From Acidocella sp. (GTDB taxonomy: Bacteria > Pseudomonadota > Alphaproteobacteria > Acetobacterales > Acetobacteraceae): DNA of 64,000 nt. Shown here piece after piece: positions 26,501-34,307 of this stretch. Under the pieces are notes generated by a model, which did not search any database, was not told the origin of the DNA, and was given only the letters and a program-made list of their open reading frames with translations. How positions within the stretch are numbered: position 1 is the first letter of the stretch; the number at the start of each line of letters is the position of its first letter. The stretch covers positions 1 to 64,000 of the forward strand of contig JARLIK010000016.1 of assembly GCA_031291755.1 (NCBI GenBank), written 5' to 3'. The translations under genes were made by a program, and so were the position numbers.

Positions 26501-27009
26501 AGGCGGACCGGGGCGGTGTCACCGGCTGGGAATACGTCAATAATACCGCCGCGCAGGCAAAATTCGCCGGCCTCCATCACCGTGCCGGTGCGGTTGTAGC
26601 CGTCGGCATCGAGGAAGGCGGCGAGGTCTTCCGGGGCGATGGTGTCGCCGACCGCGAGGCGCATTCCTGCCCCGACCAGCGCCTTGCGGGGCGGCACTTT
26701 TTGTAAGGCGGCATTTACCGTGGTGAGGATGATGCGTTTTTTGCCGGGCTCAGCCTGCAGGCGGCTTAGCGCCGCAATGCGCTCGGCGATGATGGCGCCG
26801 TTCGGAGAGACGCGATCATACGGCAGACAGTCCCAGGCCGGGAATTGCACCACCTCGATCTCCGGGCCGAAGAACGCGATGGCTTCGGCCAGGCCCGCCA
26901 GCCGGGCATCATCGCGGGCGATGTGCAAAACCGGGCCGCTATGCTCGCCGAGGCGGCGCACCAGCACGAAAGCGTCGATGCCCTCCGGGACGCCATAAAC
27001 CGGGATCAT
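23584..27009 (-). CDS. mfd: Transcription-repair coupling factor Mfd
   Basis: A 1141-residue DNA translocase that removes stalled RNA polymerase and recruits UvrA. In order: UvrB-homology region (~1-330), the RNA-polymerase-interaction/CarD-like domain with GDLVVHQDHGIGRYAG (~470), and a RecG-type helicase module with Walker A GDVGFGKTEVALRAAF (~620) and the DEEQ box VDEEQHFGVAHKERLK (~720), then the TRCF C-terminal domain that masks UvrA binding. The ATG overlaps the sdhE stop (ATGA). Confidence 0.97.
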   Translation of the reverse strand: MIPVYGVPEGIDAFVLVRRLGEHSGPVLHIARDDARLAGLAEAIAFFGPEIEVVQFPAWDCLPYDRVSPNGAIIAERIAALSRLQAEPGKKRIILTTVNAALQKVPPRKALVGAGMRLAVGDTIAPEDLAAFLDADGYNRTGTVMEAGEFCLRGGIIDVFPAGDTAPVRLDLFGDTIETIRRFDPETQRSGEPVRELNFHPASELSFDEASVSRFRANWRELFGPKAVDDPLYESVSDGRRHPGIEHYAPLFAETMETIFDYLPSASLSFDHQAEGAVAARLELIADHYAERRGPARTGEQPYRPIPPAMLYLDAPAWDEVLARGPCFGFTPFSKPDGAEGIDFGGRPGPILAGQPLAAFEGFAELRTRWATSGRTIIVAGWSAGSRERLALMLREHGMRDVKNIESADEARALPKGTIGLAVLGIERGFITDRLAVVAEQDLLGQRIARPPKRRRRADQFIADATEIAEGDLVVHQDHGIGRYAGLEAVVVNGAAHDCLKLLYDGGDKLFLPVENIDLLSRFGQEGDGVTLDKLGGASWQARKAKAKNRIQDIAAGLIRLAAERQMRDAPMLTADDGAFAEFCARFPYTETEDQARAIADVLEDFAAGKPMDRLVCGDVGFGKTEVALRAAFVAAMAGTQVAVVVPTTLLARQHFRVFSTRFAGLPVRVAQLSRMVTAKEANLVRAGLADGSISIVIGTHAVMAKSVSFSDLGLLIVDEEQHFGVAHKERLKQLKADVHVLTLTATPIPRTLQLALTGVRDLSLITTPPVDRLAVRTFIMPFDSLVIKEAIARERFRGGQIFCVVPRLEDLDPMAARLREIVPEIRTVMAHGRLAPTELERVMTEFGEGKFDVLLATNIVESGLDMPAVNTLIIYRADMFGLAGLYQLRGRVGRGKQRGYAYLTWPAHHRLSAAAEKRLEVMQTLDTLGAGFTLASHDLDIRGAGNLLGDEQSGHIREVGIELYQQMLEDAVNAIRAEGHNKKPAERDWTPNINLGLPVLIPETYVSDLPVRLGLYRRVSGLQNDAESEALAAELVDRFGKLPAEVENLLETVALKRACREAGVEKLDAGPKGMVLSFRRNEFNNPGGLINWISSRGGTIKIRPDHKLVVARDMDVNARAGIARDVLTNLTRLANLQDAA

Positions 27010-27293
27010 TGGCGGTTGAGGGCGGCGGTGCGGATGCGGCGCAGCATGGGGGTGTCGGCGTGGGGCGGGATGGGTTTGCGGCCGGTCAGCCAGTCAGCCA
27101 GCTCAGCGTCGGGGAATTCCATGACCTCCTCGATCTCGTCGAGCTCGGACTCGGTCATGCCAGCGATTCGGGCCTTTACGAAGTCACCGATGAGCAGGTC
27201 GTTCTCGTAGGTGCCACGGTGCTGGGCGCGGAAAACCAACCGGCGGCGGCGGTTGTCCAATGGTTTGTCGTCGGGTGGGTCAAGCGTATTCAT
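27006..27293 (-). CDS. sdhE: FAD assembly factor SdhE
   Basis: A 95-residue protein with the family signature RGTYENDLLIGDF (RGxxExD) near residue 26. SdhE promotes covalent flavinylation of the succinate dehydrogenase flavoprotein. It precedes mfd with a 4-bp overlap and is divergent from recG, a conserved alphaproteobacterial arrangement. Confidence 0.95.
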   Translation of the reverse strand: MNTLDPPDDKPLDNRRRRLVFRAQHRGTYENDLLIGDFVKARIAGMTESELDEIEEVMEFPDAELADWLTGRKPIPPHADTPMLRRIRTAALNRQ

Positions 27294-27336
27294 CTATGGG
27301 TTGCGATATAGAGAGGGTTTGGCCAAGAGTCAGCCC

Positions 27337-29391
27337 GTGAGCTTGGAAATTCTGGCCCCGTTGCGTGCGCCGATCACATCCCTGCCCGGCTTGGGGCCGC
27401 GTCTGGCGGCTTTGGTGGGCAAGCTGGTGGGCGGGGAGAGCGTGCGCGATGTGCTGTTTCATCTGCCGGTGGCATTTGTGGACCGGCGGGCGGTGACAAG
27501 TATTCGGGATGCCAAGCCCGGTGCGGTGGCCACGTTGCGCATTGAGGTGATCCGCCATGAGCCGCCGGGGCGCAAAGGCCAGCCGCACCGGGTGGTGATT
27601 GGCGATGCCAGCGGGTTTGGCGAGATCGTGCTGTTTCATGCAGCCCGGCTGGTGCAGTTTCCGGTGGGGGCGAAGCTGCTGATTTCAGGCAAGGTGGAGA
27701 TGTTCGCTGACCGGATGAGCATGGTGCACCCGGATTATGTGCTGAACCAGGCGCAGGAGGCGGGGTTTGCCTGGATTGAGCCGGTGTGGCCGCTGAGTGC
27801 TGGCGTGGTGCCCAGGATCATGCGCCGGGCGGCGCTGGGGGCGCTGGAGCGGCTGGCCGACTTGCCGGAATGGCAAAGCGAGAGCGTGCTGAAATATCGC
27901 GGCTGGCCCGGGTTCAAGGCGGCGCTGACCGCCTTGCATGCGCCGGTGATGATACCTGATGATAAACCAGCTGAGCGGCTGGCCTATGATGAATTGCTGG
28001 CCCGCCAGATTGCCTTTGCGCTGGTACGGGCACGGCGGCGCAAACGGGCCGGGCGGGTGCTGCGCGGAGATGGGTCGCTGCAGGCACAGGCGTTGCAGCG
28101 GTTTGGCTTTACCCCGACGCAGGGGCAGTTAGCCGCGCTGGCGGAGATTGATAAGGACATGGCCAGCCCGCACCAGATGCTGCGGCTGCTGCAGGGCGAT
28201 GTGGGGTCGGGCAAAACTCTGGTGGCGGTGCTGGCGATGCTGCGGGCGGTTGAAGCCGGTGCGCAGGCGGCGCTGCTGGCACCAACCGAGATTCTGGCCA
28301 AGCAGCATTATGAGGTGTTGCGAAAGATCAGCCCGGTGCCGGTGGTGTTTTTATCGGGCCAGGTGAAGGGCAAGGCGCGGAAGGCGATTTTAGATGCCAT
28401 CGCGGATGGGTCAGCCCAAATGGTGGTTGGCACGCACGCGATATTTCAAAAATCGGTGGCGTTTCATGATTTAGCATTGGCGGTGATTGATGAGCAGCAT
28501 CGCTTTGGCGTGGACCAAAGGCTGGCGTTGAGTGCCAAGGGCGAGATGACGGATTTACTGGTGATGACCGCCACGCCCATTCCACGCACGTTGCTGTTAA
28601 CGCACTGGGGCGAGATGGATATCAGCCGGATTACCGAAAAGCCGGTAGGCCGTAAGCCGATTACCACGACGATGCATAGACTCTCAGATTTAGAGAAAGT
28701 GCTGGCGGCGATTGAACGCGCCATCAACCAAGGCGGGCGGGTTTATTGGGTTTGTCCGCTGGTGGTGGAATCAGAGGTGCTGGACGTGACCGCGACCGAG
28801 ATGCGTTATGCGGCGTTGCGGGCGCGGTTTGGGGCGCAGGTGGCCATGGCACATGGGCAGATGCCGCCCGAGGCACGCGATGCGGCTTTGGCGGAATTTG
28901 CAGCCGGGCGCTGCAAAATATTGGTGGCGACCACGGTGATCGAGGTGGGGGTGGATGTGCGGGAAGCCAATGTGATGGTGATTGAACATGCCGAGCGCTT
29001 TGGCCTGGCGCAGTTGCACCAGTTGCGCGGGCGGGTGGGGCGCGGGGCGGCGAAAAGCTATTGTTTGTTGCTGCATGCGGATAAATTGGGTGTTACATCA
29101 CGCAAGCGCCTGGCATTATTGCGCGAGACCGAGGATGGGTTTGTGATAGCCGATGAGGACCATCGGCTGCGCGGGGCGGGTGATGCGCTGGGGACGAAAC
29201 AATCAGGTTTGCCGGGCTACCGGCTGGCGGATTCGGAAAAGCATGAGGATTTATTGCCGATGGCGCGCCAAGATGCGGAGATTCTGTTGCAGCGTGATGC
29301 GAAATTGGAATCGGAGCGGGGCAAGGCGGTGCGAGTGCTGTTGAATTTGTTTGATCAGCGCGATGCGATCAATACGTTGAGGGCGGGATGA
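27337..29391 (+). CDS. recG: ATP-dependent DNA helicase RecG
   Basis: A 684-residue helicase that regresses stalled replication forks and Holliday junctions. It has the wedge/OB domain (LKYRGWPG nearby at ~195), Walker A GDVGSGKTL (~287), the DEQHRFGVDQR box (~385) and the C-terminal helicase half with VVIEVGVDV. GTG at 27337 is chosen as start because SLEILAPLRAPITSLPGLG is where family members begin; a TTG at 27319 sits one base after a GAGAGGG and is the alternative. Earlier in-frame starts lie inside sdhE. Confidence 0.95.
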   Translation: MSLEILAPLRAPITSLPGLGPRLAALVGKLVGGESVRDVLFHLPVAFVDRRAVTSIRDAKPGAVATLRIEVIRHEPPGRKGQPHRVVIGDASGFGEIVLFHAARLVQFPVGAKLLISGKVEMFADRMSMVHPDYVLNQAQEAGFAWIEPVWPLSAGVVPRIMRRAALGALERLADLPEWQSESVLKYRGWPGFKAALTALHAPVMIPDDKPAERLAYDELLARQIAFALVRARRRKRAGRVLRGDGSLQAQALQRFGFTPTQGQLAALAEIDKDMASPHQMLRLLQGDVGSGKTLVAVLAMLRAVEAGAQAALLAPTEILAKQHYEVLRKISPVPVVFLSGQVKGKARKAILDAIADGSAQMVVGTHAIFQKSVAFHDLALAVIDEQHRFGVDQRLALSAKGEMTDLLVMTATPIPRTLLLTHWGEMDISRITEKPVGRKPITTTMHRLSDLEKVLAAIERAINQGGRVYWVCPLVVESEVLDVTATEMRYAALRARFGAQVAMAHGQMPPEARDAALAEFAAGRCKILVATTVIEVGVDVREANVMVIEHAERFGLAQLHQLRGRVGRGAAKSYCLLLHADKLGVTSRKRLALLRETEDGFVIADEDHRLRGAGDALGTKQSGLPGYRLADSEKHEDLLPMARQDAEILLQRDAKLESERGKAVRVLLNLFDQRDAINTLRAG

Positions 29392-29843
29392 GCCGCGAGT
29401 ATCCGAAACATCCGCTGATTGGCATTGGCATTATCGTGCTACGCGGGGAGGAGGTTTTGCTCATCAAGCGCGGGCGGCCTCCGGCGCAATTTGCCTGGAG
29501 CTTACCCGGCGGCGGGCAGGAATTGGGCGAGACGGCAGAAACTGCTGCGCGGCGCGAATTGCTGGAGGAAACCGGGCTGAGCGTGGGGCCGCTGACATTG
29601 ATCGCGCATGTGGATTCCATCCACCGCGATGAACATGATTTTGTGCAATGGCACTATACGATTTTAGATTTCGCCGCGTTGTATCAAGGCGGTGAGATCA
29701 AGGCTGGCGACGACGTGATTGGTATTGCATGGGTGCACCCCAAGCAGTTTGACGCGTATGAATTATGGCATGAGGCGCGCCGCGTTATTGGGCTAGCAGT
29801 TTCGAAACTGCGGCTTGGAATTTCCCTGAGTCCGGCGCCGTGA
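29388..29843 (+). CDS. NUDIX hydrolase
   Basis: A 151-residue protein with a full Nudix box at residues 42-64 (Gly42, Glu48, Arg56-Glu57, Glu60-Glu61, Gly63). It hydrolyses a nucleoside diphosphate linked to another group; the substrate is not predictable. The ATG overlaps the recG stop. Its last 59 bp are antisense to the 3' end of the glutathione peroxidase gene. Confidence 0.93.
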   Translation: MSREYPKHPLIGIGIIVLRGEEVLLIKRGRPPAQFAWSLPGGGQELGETAETAARRELLEETGLSVGPLTLIAHVDSIHRDEHDFVQWHYTILDFAALYQGGEIKAGDDVIGIAWVHPKQFDAYELWHEARRVIGLAVSKLRLGISLSPAP

Positions 29844-30267
29844 CACTAGAGAACCATTCCGTTAACTGACCATCCTTGCCGACGAGATATTTGAAGAAAT
29901 TCCATTTCGGTGCGGCCATGAACCCGCCTTGGCTGCCAGCCCATTTAAAAAACGGATGCGCTTGCGGCCCTTTCACGTGCACCTTCGCCATCATCGGGAA
30001 ATCGACGCCGTAATTGAGCTCGCAGAAGGCAGATATTTCATCAGCCGAACCGGGCTCCTGAGCACCAAAATCATTTGAGGGAACGCCAATCACCACCAGG
30101 CCAGAATCCTTATGGTCGCGCCAGAGCGCCTCCAGCCCTTTGTATTGTGGCGTAAAGCCGCATTTGGAAGCCGTGTTGACCACCACCAAAGGCCGCCCGG
30201 CGAGGTCTTGCAGGGGGTAGGGTTGGCCTTGCAAAGTCTCAAAACTAAAATCATAGGCGCTGGGCAT
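29785..30267 (-). CDS. Glutathione peroxidase-family thiol peroxidase
   Basis: A 160-residue peroxidase of the glutathione peroxidase fold. The catalytic Cys36 is in NTASKCGFTPQY, and the conserved Trp is in APKWNF. The second motif reads VPSNDFGAQEP where classical members have CNQFGxQEP, so the catalytic Gln is replaced by Asp and the preceding Cys by Ser. Similar VPSNDF variants are known in alphaproteobacterial members. Reductant could be thioredoxin or glutathione. Confidence 0.92.
   Translation of the reverse strand: MPSAYDFSFETLQGQPYPLQDLAGRPLVVVNTASKCGFTPQYKGLEALWRDHKDSGLVVIGVPSNDFGAQEPGSADEISAFCELNYGVDFPMMAKVHVKGPQAHPFFKWAGSQGGFMAAPKWNFFKYLVGKDGQLTEWFSSVTAPDSGKFQAAVSKLLAQ
29796..29811. 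repeat. 16-bp perfect palindrome in overlapping 3' ends
   Basis: GCAGTTTCGAAACTGC reads the same on both strands and lies inside the 59-bp overlap of the convergent nudix and peroxidase genes. Because both frames are in register with it, each protein ends with the same AVSKL peptide. Confidence 0.85.
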
Positions 30268-30304
30268 ATTGGTCTCCTCCGAGTTTTCACCTTACATTAA
30301 GCCC

Positions 30305-31096
30305 ATGACAGTCAAACCAGATTCCATCGCCCCTCTCATCACTGTGATGGCAGCGCTGCGCGACCCTGAAACCGGGTGTCCGTGGGATAAAGAGCAGGAT
30401 TTCAGCACAATCGCGCCTTATACGATCGAGGAAGCCTATGAGGTGCAGGCCGCCATTGCCACCGGCGATGCCGCACAGTTGAAGGATGAGTTGGGGGATT
30501 TACTATTTCAGGTAGTGTATCACGCCCGCATGGCCGAGGAGCGCGGCTGGTTTGATTTTGCCGATGTCGCGGGGGCGATCACCGGCAAAATGATAAGGCG
30601 TCACCCGCATGTGTTTGGCGATGCCGGTGTCCGTGATTCAGCAACGCAGACGCACGCCTGGGAGATTCAGAAAGAAGCTGAACGGGCCGCGCGGGCCGAG
30701 AGCGGCGTGCTGGATGGCGTGGCCCCCACCCTGCCCGCTTTGCTGCGGGCGCAAAAACTGACAGGCCGGGCGGCGCGGGTGGGGTTTGACTGGCCGAACG
30801 CCGAAGCAGTGCTTGATAAACTTGCTGAGGAAACCGCCGAATTGCGGGCGGAACTCGCCGAGGCCGACCAGGCACGGTTGCAAGATGAGATGGGGGATAT
30901 GCTGTTTGTGCTGGCGAATTTGGCCCGCAAGCTGGGGCTGAATGGTGAGGCTTGCTTGAACGCCGCCAACGAAAAATTTATCCGCCGGTTTGGTGCCATT
31001 GAAACGGCCTTGGCGGCCGAAGGCAAAACTCCGGCGGCCTCGAATTTAGATGAAATGGAAGCGCTTTGGACGCAAGCAAAGAGGGCGGGACTATGA
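30305..31096 (+). CDS. mazG: Nucleoside triphosphate pyrophosphohydrolase MazG
   Basis: A 263-residue protein with two MazG domains (~10-110 and ~155-255). MazG hydrolyses NTPs and dNTPs to NMP and PPi, clearing non-canonical nucleotides. The metal-binding helices are TIEEAYEVQAAI with KDELGDLLFQVVYHA, and the second-domain counterpart EMGDMLFVLANLARKL. The ATG at 30305 is preferred over a TTG at 30269; neither has a strong ribosome binding site. Confidence 0.93.
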   Translation: MTVKPDSIAPLITVMAALRDPETGCPWDKEQDFSTIAPYTIEEAYEVQAAIATGDAAQLKDELGDLLFQVVYHARMAEERGWFDFADVAGAITGKMIRRHPHVFGDAGVRDSATQTHAWEIQKEAERAARAESGVLDGVAPTLPALLRAQKLTGRAARVGFDWPNAEAVLDKLAEETAELRAELAEADQARLQDEMGDMLFVLANLARKLGLNGEACLNAANEKFIRRFGAIETALAAEGKTPAASNLDEMEALWTQAKRAGL

Positions 31097-31686
31097 ATAA
31101 TTTGATGGCAGGACATAAGAGGTTTCGTAACGGCTACTGGCGGCGCTACCAGAAGCGCTTTGCCACGCTGGCACGCGAAGGCCAAGCACCTGAAGCGATG
31201 GTGATTGCGTGCTCGGATTCCCGCGTCTCGCCGGAAGTTATTTTTGATTGCGCTCCAGGCGAAATTTTTGTGGTGCGTAACGTAAGCAATTTAGTGCCGC
31301 CCTATGCGCCTGATACCGGCAACCATGGCACGTCAGCCGCATTGGAATTTGCGGTGACCGTGTTGAAGGTAAAAACACTGGTGGTGCTGGGGCATAGTCT
31401 GTGCGGTGGTATCCGCACGCTGATGAGCGGCCCGGCAAGTAATCATGGCGACTTCATTGAATCATGGATGGCGATTGCACAAACAGCGCGCAAACGGGTT
31501 TGTGATTCGCCTGAGCAGGGCGAGGATTTTGATTCGCTCTGCTACCGCTGCGAAAATGAATCCATTCGCGTTTCATTGAGCAATTTGATGACATTTCCGT
31601 GGATCGCATCACGCGTGAAAACCGGCGAGTTAACACTGGCGGGACTGCATTTCGATGTGCAGACCGGCAAATTGGAAACGATCTGA
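31093..31686 (+). CDS. Beta-class carbonic anhydrase
   Basis: A 197-residue beta carbonic anhydrase interconverting CO2 and bicarbonate. Zinc ligands Cys40, His101 and Cys104 and the Asp42-Arg44 dyad (CSDSR) are all present, with GHSLCGG at 100-106. The ATG overlaps the mazG stop (ATGA); an upstream in-frame start at 31066 lies inside mazG. Confidence 0.95.
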   Translation: MNNLMAGHKRFRNGYWRRYQKRFATLAREGQAPEAMVIACSDSRVSPEVIFDCAPGEIFVVRNVSNLVPPYAPDTGNHGTSAALEFAVTVLKVKTLVVLGHSLCGGIRTLMSGPASNHGDFIESWMAIAQTARKRVCDSPEQGEDFDSLCYRCENESIRVSLSNLMTFPWIASRVKTGELTLAGLHFDVQTGKLETI

Positions 31687-31696
31687 AAACTGTTAA

Positions 31697-32515
31697 CTAC
31701 AGCAATAAAGCTTGCTGCAGTAGCATCCAGCTTTCTTCATTGGGGGCAAGCAACAGCCCGCCGTCGATCTCTGAAGGGATGTAAGGCCAGCCGTCGAAAT
31801 GCCGGCCATAACCGCCGGCTTCCTTATGCAGCAAATAGCCGGCGGCGTGGTCCCACGGGTACAGGCGGCGGAATAATTGCATGTGGCAATGGCCGGAGGC
31901 CAGCATGCGGTATTGCTGGGCGGCACAGCGGTAGTCCGCCAGCGAGCCGATCCGGTCCAGCCGGTGCAACACATGGCTTCGCATCGGCTCCAGCATATAA
32001 CGCCATGAAACCGTACCGACCATTTGGTTGACCGGCACTGGGGCGGCCACGCGCAGGCGGTGACGGGTACCGTCGGCATTCACCATCCAGGCGCCGCCAC
32101 CAGCGATGGCGACCGCGGTATCATCGCAGATAGGGTCGTGCAGGAAGCCGGCCAATACCTCGTCTTGTTCCACCAGTGCCAGCATGACGCCGAACAGCGG
32201 GATTTCAGCGGCGAAGTTGGCGGTCCCGTCGATGGGGTCGATGATCCAGACTTTGCCTGGCAGTTTCAGGCGCTTTAACAAATCGGGGTTTTTGGCGACG
32301 CTCTCCTCGCCGATCACATCAACGCCGGGAAAAAGCCTATGCAGCCCAGCGGTCAGGGCTTTTTCCGCCGCCTCGTCAGCCACGGTTACCGGGTCGAGCG
32401 GGCCGGATTTGGTGGTAACATCCATCGCTGAGAGGTGTTTGAAGCGCGGCATGATCTCGGTGCGCGAAACCTCGCGCAGCAGCGCGATAATCGTAGAAAC
32501 ATCAAGCGCGGTCAT
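31697..32515 (-). CDS. Inositol monophosphatase-family phosphatase (HisN-like)
   Basis: A 272-residue Mg-dependent phosphatase. The metal-site motifs are GEESVA (~69), WIIDPIDGTANF (~91) and PWDHAAGYLLHKEAGG (~222). Members act on inositol phosphates, histidinol phosphate or PAP; this group in alphaproteobacteria is often annotated HisN, but the sequence does not settle it. The ATG overlaps the hflX stop, so it is the third gene of an hfq-hflX transcript. Confidence 0.87.
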   Translation of the reverse strand: MTALDVSTIIALLREVSRTEIMPRFKHLSAMDVTTKSGPLDPVTVADEAAEKALTAGLHRLFPGVDVIGEESVAKNPDLLKRLKLPGKVWIIDPIDGTANFAAEIPLFGVMLALVEQDEVLAGFLHDPICDDTAVAIAGGGAWMVNADGTRHRLRVAAPVPVNQMVGTVSWRYMLEPMRSHVLHRLDRIGSLADYRCAAQQYRMLASGHCHMQLFRRLYPWDHAAGYLLHKEAGGYGRHFDGWPYIPSEIDGGLLLAPNEESWMLLQQALLL

Positions 32516-33807
32516 AGCCGTTTGAACCGGGCGCGATCCGCCTCGTTCATGCGGACTTCGACATGCACCATCTCTTCGCCATCGTGGCGCACCGTGACTT
32601 CACCGTGGCGATACAGCCAGGCGAGTTTGGCGCCGTCAGCGACCGGGATATCGCAAACAAGTGTGATGAGTTGTTCGGCCAGACGGCGGTCAATGGCGGA
32701 GAGTAGTGCTGGCAGACCTTCGCCGGTGAGGGCCGAGACGGCGATGCCGATGTCGTCACGCAACGGCACGTTCGCGATGCCGCCCAGCAGATCGGCTTTA
32801 TTGAGAACCTCGATGCAGCGTTCCTGCCAGGTTTCATCGAGGGTGCCATCCTTCACCAACCCATTCAATACGGCCAGAACATCGGCCCGCTGGGCAGCGC
32901 TGTCGGGGTGGGCAATGTCGCGCACATGCAAAATGATGTCCGCTTCAGCAACTTCTTCCAAAGTGGCGCGGAAGGCGGCGACCAGTTCGGTAGGGAGATC
33001 GGAGATGAAACCCACGGTGTCGGAGATGATGATGTTACGGCCTGAAGGGAGTGCCAGGCCACGCATGGTGGGATCGAGCGTGGCAAACAATTGATCCTCG
33101 GCCATCACGGCGGCACCGGTGATGGCGTTGAACAACGTGGATTTGCCGGCATTGGTGTAGCCAACCAGCGCCACCACCGGGCATGGCACGCGTTTACGGG
33201 CGCCACGATGAAGGCCACGCGTGCGGCGGACATCTTCAAGTTCCAACTTCAACCGGGTGATACGGTCGCCGATCAACCGGCGGTCGGCCTCGATCTGGGT
33301 TTCACCAGGGCCACCGAGGAAGCCAAAACCGCCGCGCTGACGCTCCAAGTGAGTCCAGGACCGCACGAGACGCGAGCGCTGGTATTCCAGATGCGCCAGT
33401 TCAACCTGCAACGAACCTTCGCGGGTACGGGCACGGGCGCCAAAAATATCCAATATCAAGCCGGTACGGTCGATGACCTTACATTTCCAGGCGGTCTCAA
33501 GGTTGCGCTGCTGCACGGGAGTCAGCTTGGCATCCACTACCACCACCTGCACCTCATTGGCGGCAATCGCCTGCCCGGCCTGCTCGGTCTGGCCTTTGCC
33601 AAACAAAGTGGCAGGGGTACGCGAGCGGATGGCGAACACCGCCTCATGCACCACCACCAACCCGATGGAGGCCGCCAGCCCAACAGCTTCAGCGACCCGC
33701 GCTTCCGCTTCACGCGACGAGGGGCTGAGCCGGGCCAGGGATTTGTCCCACGGCAGCAGGACCGCGGCGCGGTTAGGCGGCGGCGCGGTCTCGATCAGGG
33801 TGCTCAG
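32512..33807 (-). CDS. hflX: GTPase HflX, apparent CTG start
   Basis: A ribosome-associated GTPase that splits stalled 70S ribosomes. The G1 loop [10 protein letters not shown]3 DTVGF and G4-type LNKADL are present after an N-terminal nucleotide-binding domain with [19 protein letters not shown]. The conserved N-terminal segment [11 protein letters not shown] to [11 protein letters not shown] lies upstream of the first conventional start (TTG at 33660), and no ATG, GTG or TTG occurs in frame for those 49 codons. CTG at 33807 overlaps the hfq stop as CTGA and yields [18 protein letters not shown], giving 431 residues. No frameshift is seen. Confidence 0.85.
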   Translation of the reverse strand: MSTLIETAPPPNRAAVLLPWDKSLARLSPSSREAEARVAEAVGLAASIGLVVVHEAVFAIRSRTPATLFGKGQTEQAGQAIAANEVQVVVVDAKLTPVQQRNLETAWKCKVIDRTGLILDIFGARARTREGSLQVELAHLEYQRSRLVRSWTHLERQRGGFGFLGGPGETQIEADRRLIGDRITRLKLELEDVRRTRGLHRGARKRVPCPVVALVGYTNAGKSTLFNAITGAAVMAEDQLFATLDPTMRGLALPSGRNIIISDTVGFISDLPTELVAAFRATLEEVAEADIILHVRDIAHPDSAAQRADVLAVLNGLVKDGTLDETWQERCIEVLNKADLLGGIANVPLRDDIGIAVSALTGEGLPALLSAIDRRLAEQLITLVCDIPVADGAKLAWLYRHGEVTVRHDGEEMVHVEVRMNEADRARFKRL

Positions 33808-34136
33808 CCTTGTTCGTCCATACCAGGGCCGTAATCCGGGCCTTCGGTGCGCGCCAGTTTCAGCGTGCCGGTGGGGGTAACTTCCGCAGCGCTGCCTTCG
33901 GCCTTGCTGGCGTCGAACAGCATGATGGGGGCGCCCGGCATGACGGTGCTGATGGCGTGCTTATAGACCAGTTGAGTATGACCATCGCGCCGCAAAAGGA
34001 CCGAGAAATTGTCGAACCAGGTGATAACACCCTGTAATTTCACGCCGTTCACCAGAAACACGGTGACCGGGGTTTTGCTTTTACGGACATGGTTGAGGAA
34101 CACGTCCTGCACGTTTTGAGATTTTTCGTTAGCCAC
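33804..34136 (-). CDS. hfq: RNA chaperone Hfq
   Basis: A 110-residue Sm-like RNA chaperone that pairs small RNAs with mRNAs. Sm1 runs over residues ~8-50 ([26 protein letters not shown]) and Sm2 ends [10 protein letters not shown]. The acidic tail of about 35 residues after the core is longer than minimal. AAGGATAATCGCC precedes the ATG. It leads hflX and the phosphatase gene. Confidence 0.97.
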   Translation of the reverse strand: MANEKSQNVQDVFLNHVRKSKTPVTVFLVNGVKLQGVITWFDNFSVLLRRDGHTQLVYKHAISTVMPGAPIMLFDASKAEGSAAEVTPTGTLKLARTEGPDYGPGMDEQG

Positions 34137-34242
34137 GGCGATTATCCTTTTTTTTGTCGTCTGTTTGACGATGAAGTGAATGTATTTTCCAAAATCTCAA
34201 GTTTTACCAACATTTGCGTGGCACGCGATGCTGACAGAGCCA

Positions 34243-34270
34243 ACTATATCGGAAAGTCCCTGATGAGCAA
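34243..34270 (-). promoter_or_regulatory. Possible hfq promoter
   Basis: TTGCTC (34270-34265) and TATAGT (34248-34243) are separated by 16 nt on the minus strand, placing a start near 34236 and a leader of about 100 nt. The rest of the 34137-34307 gap shows no gene. Confidence 0.4.
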
Positions 34271-34307
34271 CTGCCTGGATACATAGTCGGTATGTGACTG
34301 CGCTGAT

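Noticed and set aside
32512-33660. hflX as a truncated 382-residue protein starting at TTG 33660
   Set aside because: It would cut off the conserved N-terminal segment that continues upstream in the same frame to the hfq stop.
33091-33834. 247-codon forward open frame
   Set aside because: Antisense to hflX; no recognisable motifs.
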